DNA of 64,000 nucleotides from Roseovarius tolerans (lineage in GTDB: Bacteria; Pseudomonadota; Alphaproteobacteria; Rhodobacterales; Rhodobacteraceae), in contig NZ_FOBO01000018.1 in NCBI RefSeq assembly GCF_900109855.1, positions 1 through 64,000 on the forward strand, read 5' to 3'. The notes below the pieces were generated by a model. That model did no database searches and was not told the DNA's origin. It saw nothing but the letters and a program-made list of their open reading frames with translations. Position numbers and translations under genes: made by a program. Of the stretch, positions 8,807 to 18,254 are shown piece by piece (the first letter of the stretch is position 1; every line of letters begins with the position of its first letter).

Positions 8807-8822
8807 GCGCCCGTCCGGGCGC
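8807..8822 (+). other. GC-rich hairpin in the rho leader
   Basis: GCGCCC and GGGCGC pair around a GTCC loop, about 60 bases before the rho start codon. No T run follows on the plus strand. On the minus strand the hairpin is followed by TTGGGTTTTCTC, so it could stop leftward transcription towards the origin. It may also take part in rho autoregulation, which in E. coli acts in the leader. Both readings are speculative. Confidence 0.35.
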
Positions 8823-8881
8823 CGTGACCTTCCCATATCACCAAAGACATGCCCGTTGCCGGTATGACTATAGGATGTATC

Positions 8882-10153
8882 ATGTCTGACGACCGTCTGA
8901 ATCTGTCCGATCTTAAAGCGCTGAGTGCCAAGGAATTACTTTCGATTGCCGAGGAACTCGAAATCGAGAACGCCTCGACAATGCGAAAGGGCGAGATGAT
9001 GTTCTCGATCCTTAAGGAACGTGCCGATGAAGGCTGGGTCGTGTTCGGCGATGGTGTTCTAGAGGTGCTGCAGGATGGGTTTGGTTTCCTGCGTTCGCCG
9101 GAGGCGAATTATCTTCCTGGTCCGGATGATATTTATGTATCACCGGACATGATACGCCAATACTCCCTGCGCACCGGCGACACCATAGAAGGGGAGATGC
9201 GTCAACCGGATGATAATGAGCGGTATTTTGCACTTACGTCGGTTACCCAGATCAACTTCCAAGAGCCCGAACGCGCCAAGCACAAGATCGCTTTCGATAA
9301 CCTTACCCCGCTTTACCCCGACGAGCGTTTGACTATGGAAGTCGAGGATCCAACGATCAAGGATCGATCCGCTCGTTTGATAGATCTGGTGGCTCCAATA
9401 GGTAAAGGGCAACGCTCGCTGATTGTTGCGCCACCGCGGACGGGTAAGACAGTTTTGTTGCAGAACATCGCCAATAGCATCGAGAAAAACCATCCCGAAT
9501 GCTATCTGATCGTTTTGTTGATCGATGAGCGTCCTGAAGAAGTCACGGATATGCAGCGGTCTGTGAAAGGCGAGGTTGTCAGCTCGACCTTTGATGAACC
9601 GGCAACGCGGCACGTTGCCGTGTCCGAAATGGTAATCGAAAAGGCAAAGCGGTTGGTTGAACATAAGCGGGACGTCGTCATCCTGCTCGATTCGATCACG
9701 CGTCTCGGTCGAGCCTTCAACACGGTCGTTCCCAGTTCTGGCAAAGTTCTGACGGGTGGTGTCGATGCTAACGCCTTACAAAGACCCAAGAGGTTCTTTG
9801 GTGCGGCGCGGAATATCGAGGAAGGTGGATCACTTACGATCATCGCAACGGCGCTCATCGATACTGGTAGCCGGATGGACGAGGTGATCTTCGAGGAATT
9901 CAAAGGGACCGGGAACTCCGAGATCGTGTTGGATCGTAAAGTTGCGGATAAGCGTGTGTTCCCAGCGATCGACATTCTCAAATCCGGCACTCGGAAAGAG
10001 GACTTACTGATCGACAAGATCGACCTTCAGAAGACCTTCGTTCTGCGGCGTATTCTCAATCCTATGGGTACGACGGATGCGGTAGAGTTCTTGCTTTCCA
10101 AACTGAAGCAGACCAAGACGAATGCGGAATTCTTCGATTCTATGAACACCTAA
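8882..10153 (+). CDS. rho: Transcription termination factor Rho
   Basis: A 423-residue hexameric RNA helicase. The order is a Rho-N helical domain (about 6-48), a cold-shock-like RNA-binding domain (about 52-120, with [14 protein letters not shown]), and the ATPase core with Walker [41 protein letters not shown] and the Q/R-loop [16 protein letters not shown] 8882 with an upstream AGGATG fits the conserved [12 protein letters not shown] start; an upstream GTG/ATG extension to 8849 is unlikely. It lies beside the candidate origin and 21 bases before mnmE. Confidence 0.97.
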   Translation: MSDDRLNLSDLKALSAKELLSIAEELEIENASTMRKGEMMFSILKERADEGWVVFGDGVLEVLQDGFGFLRSPEANYLPGPDDIYVSPDMIRQYSLRTGDTIEGEMRQPDDNERYFALTSVTQINFQEPERAKHKIAFDNLTPLYPDERLTMEVEDPTIKDRSARLIDLVAPIGKGQRSLIVAPPRTGKTVLLQNIANSIEKNHPECYLIVLLIDERPEEVTDMQRSVKGEVVSSTFDEPATRHVAVSEMVIEKAKRLVEHKRDVVILLDSITRLGRAFNTVVPSSGKVLTGGVDANALQRPKRFFGAARNIEEGGSLTIIATALIDTGSRMDEVIFEEFKGTGNSEIVLDRKVADKRVFPAIDILKSGTRKEDLLIDKIDLQKTFVLRRILNPMGTTDAVEFLLSKLKQTKTNAEFFDSMNT

Positions 10154-10174
10154 GCCGATCTACGGGGTCGTGTG

Positions 10175-11461
10175 ATGGATACGATCTATGCTGTTTCGAC
10201 GGCCAGGGGAAAGGCCGGAGTGGCCGTGATCCGAGTGTCTGGACCGGATGTGGAGCATGTGGCAAAAGTGATTTGCGGCGGCGTACCGCTGCCCAGAAAA
10301 GCCACGTTGCGTGTCTTGCAGAATCAAAAGGGTGAGCGCCTTGATGAGGCGATTGTTATTCATTTTCCAGGGTCAGCGAGCTTTACCGGGGAGCCGGTTC
10401 TTGAACTGCAAGTCCATGGAAGTATGGCGGTCGTATCTGTGGTGCTTGAATGTCTGAGCCGTTTGGATCGTCTGCGGCCAGCGGAGCAAGGTGAGTTCAC
10501 GCGGCGAGCACTTACGAATGAACGGTTGGACTTGACGCAGGTCGAGGCGCTCGCCGATTTGATCGACTCTGAAACCGAGTCGCAAAGGCGGCAAGCGATG
10601 CGCGTTTTGTCCGGGGATCTCGGGCGGAAGGCGGGAAGGTGGCGTCAGGCCTTGATACGTGCGGTCGCCCTTTTGGAGGCCACGATTGATTTTGCTGACG
10701 AGGACGTGCCCGAGGATGTATCAGCCGATGTGTTGGCCTTGGTCGATCAAGTCAGTCACGACCTGTCTACGCAGATCGCGGGCGTAGGCGTCGCAGAGCG
10801 TATCCGAGATGGATTCGAGGTCGCGATTGTTGGTCCGCCCAATATCGGGAAATCTACGTTGCTCAATGCCTTGGCCGGTCGTGATGCGGCGATCACATCG
10901 GAGTATGCAGGAACGACGCGTGATGTCATCGAGGTGCGAATGGATTTGTATGGACTGCCGGTTACTCTACTGGATACGGCAGGTCTGCGTGCAACGGAGG
11001 ATGCCGTTGAAAGCATCGGCATTGCCCGGGCACGGGATAGGGCGAGCGCGGCAGATATTCGGGTGTTTTTGACGTCGGATGGCGTAGCTCCGGGTGATCT
11101 TTTTCGGGACGAGGACATCGTATTAAGAGGTAAGGGTGATCTGCTTGATGAAGTTGGACAATCCATTTCAGGCCTGACTGGAAAGGGAGTTGATGCGCTT
11201 GTCCAACAAATCGGGGCCTCTCTTGAAGAGCGCGCGGCAGGCGCTGGTATCGCGACCCGTGCGCGGCATGAGGATGCCATGCGGCGCGGCGCTTCTTCAC
11301 TGCAGAACGTGAGGCTGATGGTTTCAGAGGCAGAGCCAAACGTCGATCTTGTGGCAGAAGAGTTGCACACCGCTATTCGCGCCCTTGATTCTCTGGTAGG
11401 ACGGGTCGACATTGAGGCGGTTCTAGATGAGATATTCGCAAGCTTCTGCCTTGGTAAATGA
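10175..11461 (+). CDS. mnmE: tRNA modification GTPase MnmE (TrmE)
   Basis: A 428-residue GTPase that, with MnmG, installs aminomethyl groups on U34 of certain tRNAs. It has an N-terminal tetrahydrofolate-binding domain, a helical domain, the inserted G domain (GPPNIGKST for G1, DTAGLR for G3) and the C-terminal FCLGK that carries the catalytic cysteine. The G4 motif is unusual: where NKxD is expected the sequence reads RGKGDLL, lacking the Asn that reads guanine. ATG 10175 is preferred to the adjoining GTG at 10172. It is followed closely by mnmG. Confidence 0.95.
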   Translation: MDTIYAVSTARGKAGVAVIRVSGPDVEHVAKVICGGVPLPRKATLRVLQNQKGERLDEAIVIHFPGSASFTGEPVLELQVHGSMAVVSVVLECLSRLDRLRPAEQGEFTRRALTNERLDLTQVEALADLIDSETESQRRQAMRVLSGDLGRKAGRWRQALIRAVALLEATIDFADEDVPEDVSADVLALVDQVSHDLSTQIAGVGVAERIRDGFEVAIVGPPNIGKSTLLNALAGRDAAITSEYAGTTRDVIEVRMDLYGLPVTLLDTAGLRATEDAVESIGIARARDRASAADIRVFLTSDGVAPGDLFRDEDIVLRGKGDLLDEVGQSISGLTGKGVDALVQQIGASLEERAAGAGIATRARHEDAMRRGASSLQNVRLMVSEAEPNVDLVAEELHTAIRALDSLVGRVDIEAVLDEIFASFCLGK

Positions 11462-11465
11462 GGAG

Positions 11466-11481
11466 TGTTTCACGTGAAACA
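11466..11481. promoter_or_regulatory. parS centromere site 1
   Basis: TGTTTCACGTGAAACA is a perfect 16-base palindrome identical to the widely conserved bacterial parS sequence bound by ParB. It spans the mnmG start codon, so ParB binding could also touch mnmG expression. The cognate parA and parB lie 2.5-4 kb downstream. Confidence 0.92.
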
Positions 11482-13336
11482 TTTTGACGTCATTGTAATC
11501 GGCGGTGGTCATGCGGGTGCGGAGGCGGCCCACGCGGCGTCACGCGTGGGCGTGTCTACGGGCCTTGTAACGCTGTCCAGCCGCGATATCGGCGTAATGT
11601 CCTGTAATCCGGCGATTGGTGGTTTGGGAAAGGGCCATCTCGTTCGTGAGATAGACGCCCTGGATGGCGTCATGGGCCGGGTTGCCGATCAGGCCGGAAT
11701 CCAGTTCCGCCTTCTCAATCGTCGTAAAGGGCCTGCCGTTCAAGGGCCCCGTGCGCAGGCCGACCGCAGGCTTTATCGAGAGGCGATGGGGCATGAAATG
11801 GACGGGCAGCCAAACCTCACACTGATAGAAGGAGAGGTTGCAGATTTCCTGATGGCATCGGGAAGCGTAACTGGAGTTTTGCTCGCAGATGGAAGTAAGA
11901 TTCCAGCAAAGGCGGTAATCTTGACCACCGGTACGTTTCTTCGTGGGGTCATTCATATCGGTGATGTGTCGCGGCCGGGCGGGCGCATGGGTGCGCCACC
12001 CAGCGTTCGGCTTGCCGCCAGGATTGATAGCTTTGGCTTACCGCTCGGGCGACTTAAAACCGGGACGCCCCCGCGGCTTGATGGCAAAACGATCAACTGG
12101 GACGGGCTGGACTTACAGCCACCGGATGATGATCCGGTGATGTTTTCTTTTCTCTCAAAAGCGCCGACTGTGCGCCAGATTTCTTGTGGAATTACCCATA
12201 CAAATGACCGTACGCATGACATCATTCGCGAAAACCTTGGTCGATCCGCAATGTATGGGGGTCACATAGATGGTGTCGGACCACGCTATTGCCCGTCCAT
12301 CGAGGACAAGATCGTTCGGTTCGCCGACAAAAGCTCTCACCAGATCTTTTTGGAGCCGGAGAGTCTTTATGATGATGTGGTCTATCCGAACGGAATTTCG
12401 ACGTCTTTGCCTGAATGTGTGCAGGCCGATTATGTTCGTTCAATAGCAGGGCTTGAGGCCGCGAAAATACTGCAGCCAGGATACGCAATCGAGTATGACT
12501 ATGTAGACCCCCGAGCTTTGACGCAGAACCTTTCACTGAAGGATGTTTCAGGTCTTTATCTTGCGGGACAGATCAATGGTACAACCGGATACGAAGAAGC
12601 CGCAGCGCAAGGGCTGGTTGCTGGGCTCAACGCGGCCCGGTTCGCACGGGATGAGGATCCTGTCCGGTTCAGCCGTACGGATAGCTATATAGGCGTCATG
12701 ATAGATGATCTGACCACGCGCGGAGTGTCTGAGCCGTATCGGATGTTTACCTCACGTGCAGAGTTTCGCCTCTCGTTGAGGGCCGACAATGCGGATCAAC
12801 GCCTGACCCCGCTCGCTATAGCTCTGGGCTGCGTCAGCAAGAACCGTGAGCGCTTGTTTCAAGCGAAGATTGATCGCCTGACGAAGGGAAGGTCGCGCCT
12901 TGAAAGTCAAAGCTATACACCAAAAGACCTCCAATCTGCTGGACTTGTTGTCAATCAGGACGGAACCCGTCGCAATGGAATTCAGGTATTGGCGTTTCCC
13001 AATACAAAGTTTGACGATTTGATTTCGCTTGATCCAGGATTGGCAGGGATCGATGAGGAGATTAGGACGCAGTTAAAGAACGACGCAACCTATGCCAACT
13101 ACATTGCGAGACAAGCGCGGGATGTTGAGATGTTGCGCCGTGACGAGTCGCAGGCGATCCCGCCCGATTTTGATTTCGGCATTATCCAAGGCTTGTCCAA
13201 CGAGCTTAAAACAAAGCTAGCGGCGACAAGACCTCAGGACCTAGCACAAGCGGCACGCATCGACGGGATGACTCCTGCAGGATTAACGCTTATTCTCGCG
13301 CGGCTGCGGCAAGATCGGCGGTCACGATCCGCATGA
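11474..13336 (+). CDS. mnmG: tRNA uridine-5-carboxymethylaminomethyl modification enzyme MnmG (GidA)
   Basis: A 620-residue FAD protein and partner of Mnm[15 protein letters not shown] is the dinucleotide-binding loop; [27 protein letters not shown] and the C-terminal [16 protein letters not shown] region are family marks. Two GTG starts are possible. AGGAG lies 8 bases before GTG 11474, while GTG 11465 overlaps that ribosome site, so 11474 is preferred; 11465 would add Met-Phe-His. The start codon sits within a parS palindrome. The stop overlaps the rsmG start by 4 bases. Confidence 0.96.
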   Translation: MKHFDVIVIGGGHAGAEAAHAASRVGVSTGLVTLSSRDIGVMSCNPAIGGLGKGHLVREIDALDGVMGRVADQAGIQFRLLNRRKGPAVQGPRAQADRRLYREAMGHEMDGQPNLTLIEGEVADFLMASGSVTGVLLADGSKIPAKAVILTTGTFLRGVIHIGDVSRPGGRMGAPPSVRLAARIDSFGLPLGRLKTGTPPRLDGKTINWDGLDLQPPDDDPVMFSFLSKAPTVRQISCGITHTNDRTHDIIRENLGRSAMYGGHIDGVGPRYCPSIEDKIVRFADKSSHQIFLEPESLYDDVVYPNGISTSLPECVQADYVRSIAGLEAAKILQPGYAIEYDYVDPRALTQNLSLKDVSGLYLAGQINGTTGYEEAAAQGLVAGLNAARFARDEDPVRFSRTDSYIGVMIDDLTTRGVSEPYRMFTSRAEFRLSLRADNADQRLTPLAIALGCVSKNRERLFQAKIDRLTKGRSRLESQSYTPKDLQSAGLVVNQDGTRRNGIQVLAFPNTKFDDLISLDPGLAGIDEEIRTQLKNDATYANYIARQARDVEMLRRDESQAIPPDFDFGIIQGLSNELKTKLAATRPQDLAQAARIDGMTPAGLTLILARLRQDRRSRSA

Positions 13337-13938
13337 ACGCCCTAGACAGTGTTTCACGTGAAACAAGTGAGCGTCTCAACACCTACGCCGCGCTACTGAA
13401 GAAATGGAATCCGCGCATCAATCTCGTGGCGCGGTCTACTATCGACAGCTTGTGGTCCCGCCATTTTGTTGATTCCGCTCAAGTTTACAGCCTGGCTCCT
13501 TCGTATGTCACCCATTGGGTCGATCTTGGATCGGGGGGCGGCTTCCCTGGCCTCGTCGCGGCCATTCTTGGGGCTGAGCGTGCCAATGGATTTCGGACGA
13601 CGCTTATAGAAAGTGATGCCCGCAAATCCGCCTTCCTTCGCTCGGTCATCCGCGAAACGGCTATAAACGCCACCGTGATCACCGAAAGAATCGAGGTCGC
13701 ACCGCGTCAGAACGCTGACGTATTGTCCGCGCGTGCTCTAGCAGACCTCACTACGCTTTTATCCTTTGCTGAACTTCACATGAATCCCGACGGGAGTGCG
13801 ATCTTTCCGAAAGGACAAAACTGGCGCAAAGAACTTCCCGAGGCGCAATCCAAGTGGCAATTCGATTACCAAATTGATAATAGTAAGACAGAAATCGGCC
13901 CCGTTATCATGAGTGTCACAGGAGTGCTTCGTGCTTGA
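13333..13938 (+). CDS. rsmG: 16S rRNA (guanine527-N7)-methyltransferase RsmG (GidB)
   Basis: A 201-residue SAM-dependent methyltransferase. The N-terminal helix region ends in [16 protein letters not shown], followed by the SAM motif [16 protein letters not shown] and [13 protein letters not shown]. It methylates G527 of 16S rRNA. The 5' coding region contains a second perfect parS, read as Val-Ser-Arg-Glu-Thr, a pattern known in alphaproteobacterial rsmG. It overlaps mnmG by 4 bases and parA by 8 bases. Confidence 0.95.
   Translation: MNALDSVSRETSERLNTYAALLKKWNPRINLVARSTIDSLWSRHFVDSAQVYSLAPSYVTHWVDLGSGGGFPGLVAAILGAERANGFRTTLIESDARKSAFLRSVIRETAINATVITERIEVAPRQNADVLSARALADLTTLLSFAELHMNPDGSAIFPKGQNWRKELPEAQSKWQFDYQIDNSKTEIGPVIMSVTGVLRA
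13350..13365. promoter_or_regulatory. parS centromere site 2
   Basis: A second exact copy of the TGTTTCACGTGAAACA palindrome, inside the rsmG coding sequence and 1,884 bases from the first. Two sites near parAB would let ParB load and spread over the origin region for chromosome segregation. Confidence 0.92.
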
Positions 13939-14740
13939 TCCGCAGAGTCAGACCAACCCGAGAATCATCGCTGTCGCAAATCAGAAAGGTGGCGTTGGCA
14001 AGACGACGACCACGATCAATCTTGGGGCAGCGCTCGCCGAAGCCGGGTTGCGCGTACTCATTGTCGATCTTGATCCCCAGGGCAATGCCTCCACAGGCCT
14101 TGGCGTCGAACCGGAGGCCCGTGATTTCACGACTTATGACCTTCTGCTTGATGACGTACCGCTTGATCAGATCGTGCAAGCCACGCCCCATGATAATCTG
14201 AGCATAATTCCTGCAACAGTTGATCTTTCGTCGGCGGATATCGAGCTGATGTCCAACGAAAAGCGCAGCTTTCTCTTACACGATGCTCTGCGCCAGCACG
14301 CAATGAGTGCGCTGGCGCTTGATATAATTCTTATTGACTGCCCTCCGTCCCTCAGCCTTCTGACCGTGAACGCGATGGTCGCCGCGCATTCTGTCCTCAT
14401 TCCTTTGCAAAGCGAGTTTTTTGCCTTGGAGGGACTCTCGCAGCTGATGCTCACAATACGTGAAGTGCGCCAGACCGCTAATCCCAAACTTCGCATCGAG
14501 GGCATTGTGCTCACCATGGTGGATGCACGGAATAACCTGTCGGCACAGGTTGAAAAGGATGCGCGAGATAATCTGGGCGACCTCGTGTTCCAAACCCGCA
14601 TCCCGAGGAACGTCCGGGTGAGCGAAGCGCCATCCTACGCGCTCTCGGTATTGAGCTATGATCCAAACTCAAAAGGCGCGCAGGCATATCGCGATCTTGC
14701 GCGTGAAGTGATGCGGAAACACACCCGGGCTGCGGCCTGA
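13931..14740 (+). CDS. parA: Chromosome-partitioning ATPase ParA
   Basis: A 269-residue deviant-Walker ATPase. NQKGGVGKTTTTINL is the Walker A with the signature Lys, IVDLDPQGNASTGLG follows, and IILIDCPPSLSLLTVN is Walker B. It drives movement of ParB-parS complexes. GTG 13931 is chosen because AGGAG lies 6 bases upstream; ATG 13913, inside rsmG, has no ribosome site. The 8-base overlap with the rsmG stop (GTGCTTGA) suggests coupled translation. parB follows 19 bases downstream. Confidence 0.96.
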   Translation: MLDPQSQTNPRIIAVANQKGGVGKTTTTINLGAALAEAGLRVLIVDLDPQGNASTGLGVEPEARDFTTYDLLLDDVPLDQIVQATPHDNLSIIPATVDLSSADIELMSNEKRSFLLHDALRQHAMSALALDIILIDCPPSLSLLTVNAMVAAHSVLIPLQSEFFALEGLSQLMLTIREVRQTANPKLRIEGIVLTMVDARNNLSAQVEKDARDNLGDLVFQTRIPRNVRVSEAPSYALSVLSYDPNSKGAQAYRDLAREVMRKHTRAAA

Positions 14741-14759
14741 TAGAAAGAGGAAGTCGGCG

Positions 14760-15665
14760 ATGAGCAGCAAGAAAGTTCAGAATCGTGGTCTCGGGCGGGG
14801 GCTATCTGCGCTTATGGCCGATGTTAACGAAGCGAGTCCCAGCCGGGAGGAGAGCTCCGCAGCACAACCTGACATGATGGTCCCGGTGGAAAAGGTTCAT
14901 CCAAATCCGAACCAGCCCCGGCGCCACTTCGACGCGGACTCGTTGGCAGATCTTTCACGATCAATCGGGGAAAAAGGTATTATTCAGCCCCTTATCGTGC
15001 GTCGTAATCCCAATAGGGAGGGCGAATTCGAGATTGTTGCCGGCGAACGCCGCTGGCGTGCCGCCCAGATGGCAAAACTTCACGAGATTCCTGTCATTCT
15101 TCGCGATTTCAACGATACTGAGGTGCTTGAAGTCGCGATTATCGAAAATATCCAGCGTGCCGACCTCAACCCGGTTGAAGAGGCGACGGGCTACAGCCAG
15201 CTGATGACAAAATTCGGTCACACTCAAGAGAAACTAGCCGACGTTCTGGGCAAAAGCCGTAGTCATATCGCCAATGCCGTCCGCTTGCTCAACCTGCCGG
15301 ACGAGGTACTCACCTATCTGCGTGACGGCCGCCTATCTTCAGGTCACGCTCGGGCCCTGATCACCGCAGAAGACCCGGCTGCCTTGGCACGTCAGGTCAT
15401 CCAGAAATCCCTTTCGGTTCGTGAGACCGAGAAGCTTGCCAAATCCGGCGAAACAGAAGGAAAAAGCCAGAAGAAATCTGGCACATCATCTAGTCACGCA
15501 GGCTCAAAGGACGCCGATACAAAGGCGCTGGAAGACGACCTTTCGGCCAATCTTACCATGGCGGTGACCATCGATCATCGTCCTGGGCAGGAGCATGGCC
15601 AGATGACAATCCGTTACACCTCGCTCGAACAACTTGATCGCCTGATCGGTATGCTCAGCATCTGA
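14760..15665 (+). CDS. parB: Chromosome-partitioning protein ParB
   Basis: A 301-residue centromere-binding CTPase. The N-terminal basic segment RGLGRGLSALMAD interacts with ParA in the family. The CTP-binding/ParB-N domain includes NPNQPRRHFD and VAGERRWRAAQ; the helix-turn-helix has KLADVLGKSRSHIANAVRLLNLP; a basic linker and a C-terminal dimerisation domain follow. AGAGGAAG precedes the ATG. Its targets, two perfect parS sites, lie within 3.3 kb upstream. Confidence 0.96.
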   Translation: MSSKKVQNRGLGRGLSALMADVNEASPSREESSAAQPDMMVPVEKVHPNPNQPRRHFDADSLADLSRSIGEKGIIQPLIVRRNPNREGEFEIVAGERRWRAAQMAKLHEIPVILRDFNDTEVLEVAIIENIQRADLNPVEEATGYSQLMTKFGHTQEKLADVLGKSRSHIANAVRLLNLPDEVLTYLRDGRLSSGHARALITAEDPAALARQVIQKSLSVRETEKLAKSGETEGKSQKKSGTSSSHAGSKDADTKALEDDLSANLTMAVTIDHRPGQEHGQMTIRYTSLEQLDRLIGMLSI

Positions 15666-15673
15666 TATGGCTT

Positions 15674-16828
15674 CTACGGTAGCAGTTCCGTGATCACGGC
15701 ATTCAGTACGGCGCGACCCCTCCGCGTCGCTCTCAGGCGTGTGCCCTCCATCTCAGTCATCCCGATCTCGCGCAAATGTTCAAGCGCTCTGTGATCAAGC
15801 GGAGTTCCGTTCAGCGCCGTGAAGCGCTGTGTATCGATACCTTCGGACACCCGCAACCCCATCAACAGGTACTCACCCGCTTGCGCTGGACCAGAGAGAG
15901 CGGTGCGTTGCGCTTCCGCTTCACCGCGCTCTGCCTCACGTAGCCAACGGTCGGGTTGAAGCCAGGTTTCCGTCGCATGGCGCTGACCTGCGCAGGTAAT
16001 TCGCCCATGTGCTCCAGGGCCAATGCCAATATAATCGCCATATCTCCAATAGATTAGGTTGTGCCTCGATTCTGACCCTGATCTGGCGTGGTTCGAGACT
16101 TCGTAGGCCGACATGCCTGCAGCATCACAGATTTCTTGAGTGATATGATACATGTCCGCTGCAAGATCGTCCTCTGGCAGCCCACGTAGCTTGCCTGCAG
16201 CATATCGATCACCGAAAGCCGTACCTCCCTCGATGGTCAATTGGTAAAGCGAGAGATGATCCACGGCCATTTCCAAGGCGCGGTTCAGCTCCTCGCGCCA
16301 CGACTCAAGGTCCTGGTCCTGTCGCGCATAGATCAGGTCAAAGCTGACGCGATTGAAGTTTTCCTTTGCAATATCATAGGCTTGTATTGCTTCTGCAACG
16401 GAATGGATCCGTCCTAGCCGCCGCAAGTCTTGGTCATTCAGCGCCTGAACACCCAATGAGACACGCGATACGCCAGCGTCCGCATAGGCTCTAAAACGCC
16501 CAGCTTCGACCGACCCTGGATTGGCTTCCAGTGTTACCTCGAGATCGTTTGCCATTGGCCAGGCGCGATACACGGCTTGTAAAACCTCGGCTACCGTCTC
16601 GGGCTCCATCAGGCTAGGCGTGCCGCCACCAAAGAATACGCTGTTTACGACGCGCCCCGGCAATTCAGCCGCATAGCGCTCGATCTCCCGCAAGTACGCC
16701 GCACGCCAACGAGATTGGTCAATCGCGCGCGTAACGTGGCTGTTAAAATCGCAGTAAGGACATTTCGCCTCACAAAATGGCCAGTGAAGATAAAGACCAA
16801 ATCCACCGTTTTGCCAGTCTTCAGCCAA
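15674..16828 (-). CDS. hemW: HemW-type radical SAM haem chaperone (HemN-like)
   Basis: A 384-residue radical SAM protein with the CEAKCPYCDF cluster motif near the N-terminus, FFGGGTPSLM, and the C-terminal HemN-type domain. HemW proteins bind haem and pass it to apoproteins; they lack the extra motifs of true coproporphyrinogen dehydrogenase. TTG 16828 is chosen: it gives [19 protein letters not shown], has AGG 5 bases upstream, and overlaps the rdgB stop by 8 bases. ATG 16858, further inside rdgB, is the alternative. It ends rph-rdgB-hemW and converges with parB. Confidence 0.88.
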   Translation of the reverse strand: MAEDWQNGGFGLYLHWPFCEAKCPYCDFNSHVTRAIDQSRWRAAYLREIERYAAELPGRVVNSVFFGGGTPSLMEPETVAEVLQAVYRAWPMANDLEVTLEANPGSVEAGRFRAYADAGVSRVSLGVQALNDQDLRRLGRIHSVAEAIQAYDIAKENFNRVSFDLIYARQDQDLESWREELNRALEMAVDHLSLYQLTIEGGTAFGDRYAAGKLRGLPEDDLAADMYHITQEICDAAGMSAYEVSNHARSGSESRHNLIYWRYGDYIGIGPGAHGRITCAGQRHATETWLQPDRWLREAERGEAEAQRTALSGPAQAGEYLLMGLRVSEGIDTQRFTALNGTPLDHRALEHLREIGMTEMEGTRLRATRRGRAVLNAVITELLP

Positions 16829-17429
16829 AACAACCTGCGACAAATTTCTCGAACGCATCCGCCCTGTGACTAATCCGGTTCTTTTCCCAACGATCCATCT
16901 CACCAAAGGTTAGCTCATGACCTATCGGTTGAAAAATCGGGTCATAGCCATGCCCTTGGTTTCCGCGCATCGGCCACACGATCCAGCCCTCGACCGTACC
17001 ATCGAACACGTCGTCTCTCCCATCAGGCCAGGCCAGCACCAGCGTACAGCAAAACCGTGCTGTCCAGGGTTGCGGATGTTTGCTTGCAGCAAGCATGTCA
17101 TGCGCCCGGGTCATGGCCATGGTGAAGTCACGACCAGTCTCTGTTTGGGCCCAATCGGCTGTGTAAACCCCTGGCGCGCCGTCGAGTGCGTCGATCACGA
17201 TCCCCGAGTCATCCGACAACGCAGGCAAACCCGTCGCTTTTGCGGCGGCATGCGCCTTGATGCGAGCGTTTCCAACAAAGGTTGTTTCGGTTTCTTCGGG
17301 CTCAGGAAGCCGTTTTTCCGCGGCTCCGATCACTGTCACACCATAAGGTGCTAAAAGCGTCGAGATTTCTTCCAGCTTGCCGGCATTGTGCGTCGCCACC
17401 AACAGCGTATCACCGGTAAACTTACGCAC
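16821..17429 (-). CDS. rdgB: RdgB/HAM1 non-canonical purine NTP pyrophosphatase
   Basis: A 202-residue house-cleaning enzyme that hydrolyses dITP, ITP and [17 protein letters not shown] is the substrate-binding motif, [24 protein letters not shown] holds the metal-binding acidic residues, and GYDPIFQP and ISHRADAF are the C-terminal signatures. GTG 17429 gives [15 protein letters not shown], the typical N-terminus, and overlaps the rph stop by 8 bases; the longer frame to 17480 lies inside rph. Confidence 0.94.
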   Translation of the reverse strand: MRKFTGDTLLVATHNAGKLEEISTLLAPYGVTVIGAAEKRLPEPEETETTFVGNARIKAHAAAKATGLPALSDDSGIVIDALDGAPGVYTADWAQTETGRDFTMAMTRAHDMLAASKHPQPWTARFCCTLVLAWPDGRDDVFDGTVEGWIVWPMRGNQGHGYDPIFQPIGHELTFGEMDRWEKNRISHRADAFEKFVAGCFG

Positions 17430-18138
17430 CGGTGGCCTCGCGTTGTTTGGCAACAAGCTCGCCCACGCCCTTTTCGGCAAGGTCGAGTAGCGTATTCATC
17501 TGTTCCCGGTTATATGTTGCGCCTTCTGCGCTCATCTGCACCTCGATCAGCTGTTTCGATGCTGTCATGATGAAATTACCGTCCACTCCGGCCTCGCTAT
17601 CTTCGGGATAATCGAGATCAAGGACCGGTTGCCCGGCATAGATGCCACAGGAGACCGCTGCGACCGGATCGACCATTGGATCGCTGATCACGTCACCAGC
17701 TTTCATCAGCTTCGCGACGGCCAGCCGCAATGCGACCCAACCGCCGGTGATCGAGGCGCAGCGCGTGCCACCGTCGGCTTGGATCACGTCGCAATCCACC
17801 GTAATCTGACGCTCTCCCAATGCAACGCGATCCACCCCGGCACGGAGTGACCTTCCGATCAACCGTTGAATTTCCACCGTGCGCCCGCCTTGCCTGCCGA
17901 CGGTCGCCTCGCGCCGCATTCGGCTGCCTGTGGACCGCGGCAGCATCCCGTACTCGGCCGTAACCCACCCCAGCCCGGAGCCCTTCACAAATGGGGGGAC
18001 CCGGTCCTCTATCGTTGCAGAACAAAGAACATGCGTGTCGCCGATCTTGATCAGGCAAGAGCCCTCGGCATGTTTCAGCACGCCGGTTTCGATTGAAACT
18101 GACCGCATATTACTTAAGTCTCTACCCGAAGGCCGCAT
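17422..18138 (-). CDS. rph: Ribonuclease PH
   Basis: A 238-residue phosphorolytic 3'-5' exoribonuclease that trims tRNA 3' ends. Motifs include [63 protein letters not shown] with the phosphate-binding Arg, and [18 protein letters not shown]. It is first in the rph-rdgB-hemW operon and divergent from hrcA, with 116 bases between the two starts. Confidence 0.96.
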   Translation of the reverse strand: MRPSGRDLSNMRSVSIETGVLKHAEGSCLIKIGDTHVLCSATIEDRVPPFVKGSGLGWVTAEYGMLPRSTGSRMRREATVGRQGGRTVEIQRLIGRSLRAGVDRVALGERQITVDCDVIQADGGTRCASITGGWVALRLAVAKLMKAGDVISDPMVDPVAAVSCGIYAGQPVLDLDYPEDSEAGVDGNFIMTASKQLIEVQMSAEGATYNREQMNTLLDLAEKGVGELVAKQREATGA

Positions 18139-18160
18139 TTCTTTCCCCTTTTCAATCTGG

Positions 18161-18189
18161 CTTGGGGATACATGCGCCGGGCCCCGAAT
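18161..18189 (+). promoter_or_regulatory. Possible heat-shock (RpoH-type) promoter for hrcA-grpE
   Basis: CTTGGG at 18161-18166 and CCCCGAAT at 18182-18189 are 15 bases apart, resembling CTTGAA and CCCCAT of sigma-32-type promoters, with mismatches in each. The spot lies in the rph/hrcA divergent gap, 66 bases before hrcA, and would suit a heat-shock operon. The match is imperfect. Confidence 0.25.
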
Positions 18190-18254
18190 GGCAAGCCCGA
18201 TTGACCTTTGCCGCCGCCCGTCTTTAATGGCGGGCCAGACAGGAACCGTGCCGA

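Larger units (their letters stand above)
8336..8881. other. Candidate chromosomal replication origin (oriC) between maf and rho
   Basis: About 546 bases without a credible gene, visibly richer in A and T than the flanks. It starts at a perfect DnaA box (8335-8343) followed at once by TTAA-N7-TTAA (8346-8360), the CtrA consensus. Weaker DnaA-like sites lie at 8613-8621, 8634-8642 and 8660-8668. A near-consensus IHF site is at 8547-8559. A long AT stretch at 8694-8725 could be the unwinding element. parS sites and parAB lie 2.6-7 kb to the right. The architecture resembles the Caulobacter origin; the assignment is inference. Confidence 0.6.

Noticed and set aside
8332..8836. Two minus-strand frames (63 and 84 codons) in the maf-rho gap
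   Set aside because: Neither has a ribosome site or family resemblance, and the region carries origin-like signals.
18139..18254. CIRCE operator before hrcA
   Set aside because: No TTAGCACTC-N9-GAGTGCTAA or close variant is visible; a heat-shock sigma promoter is the more likely control.
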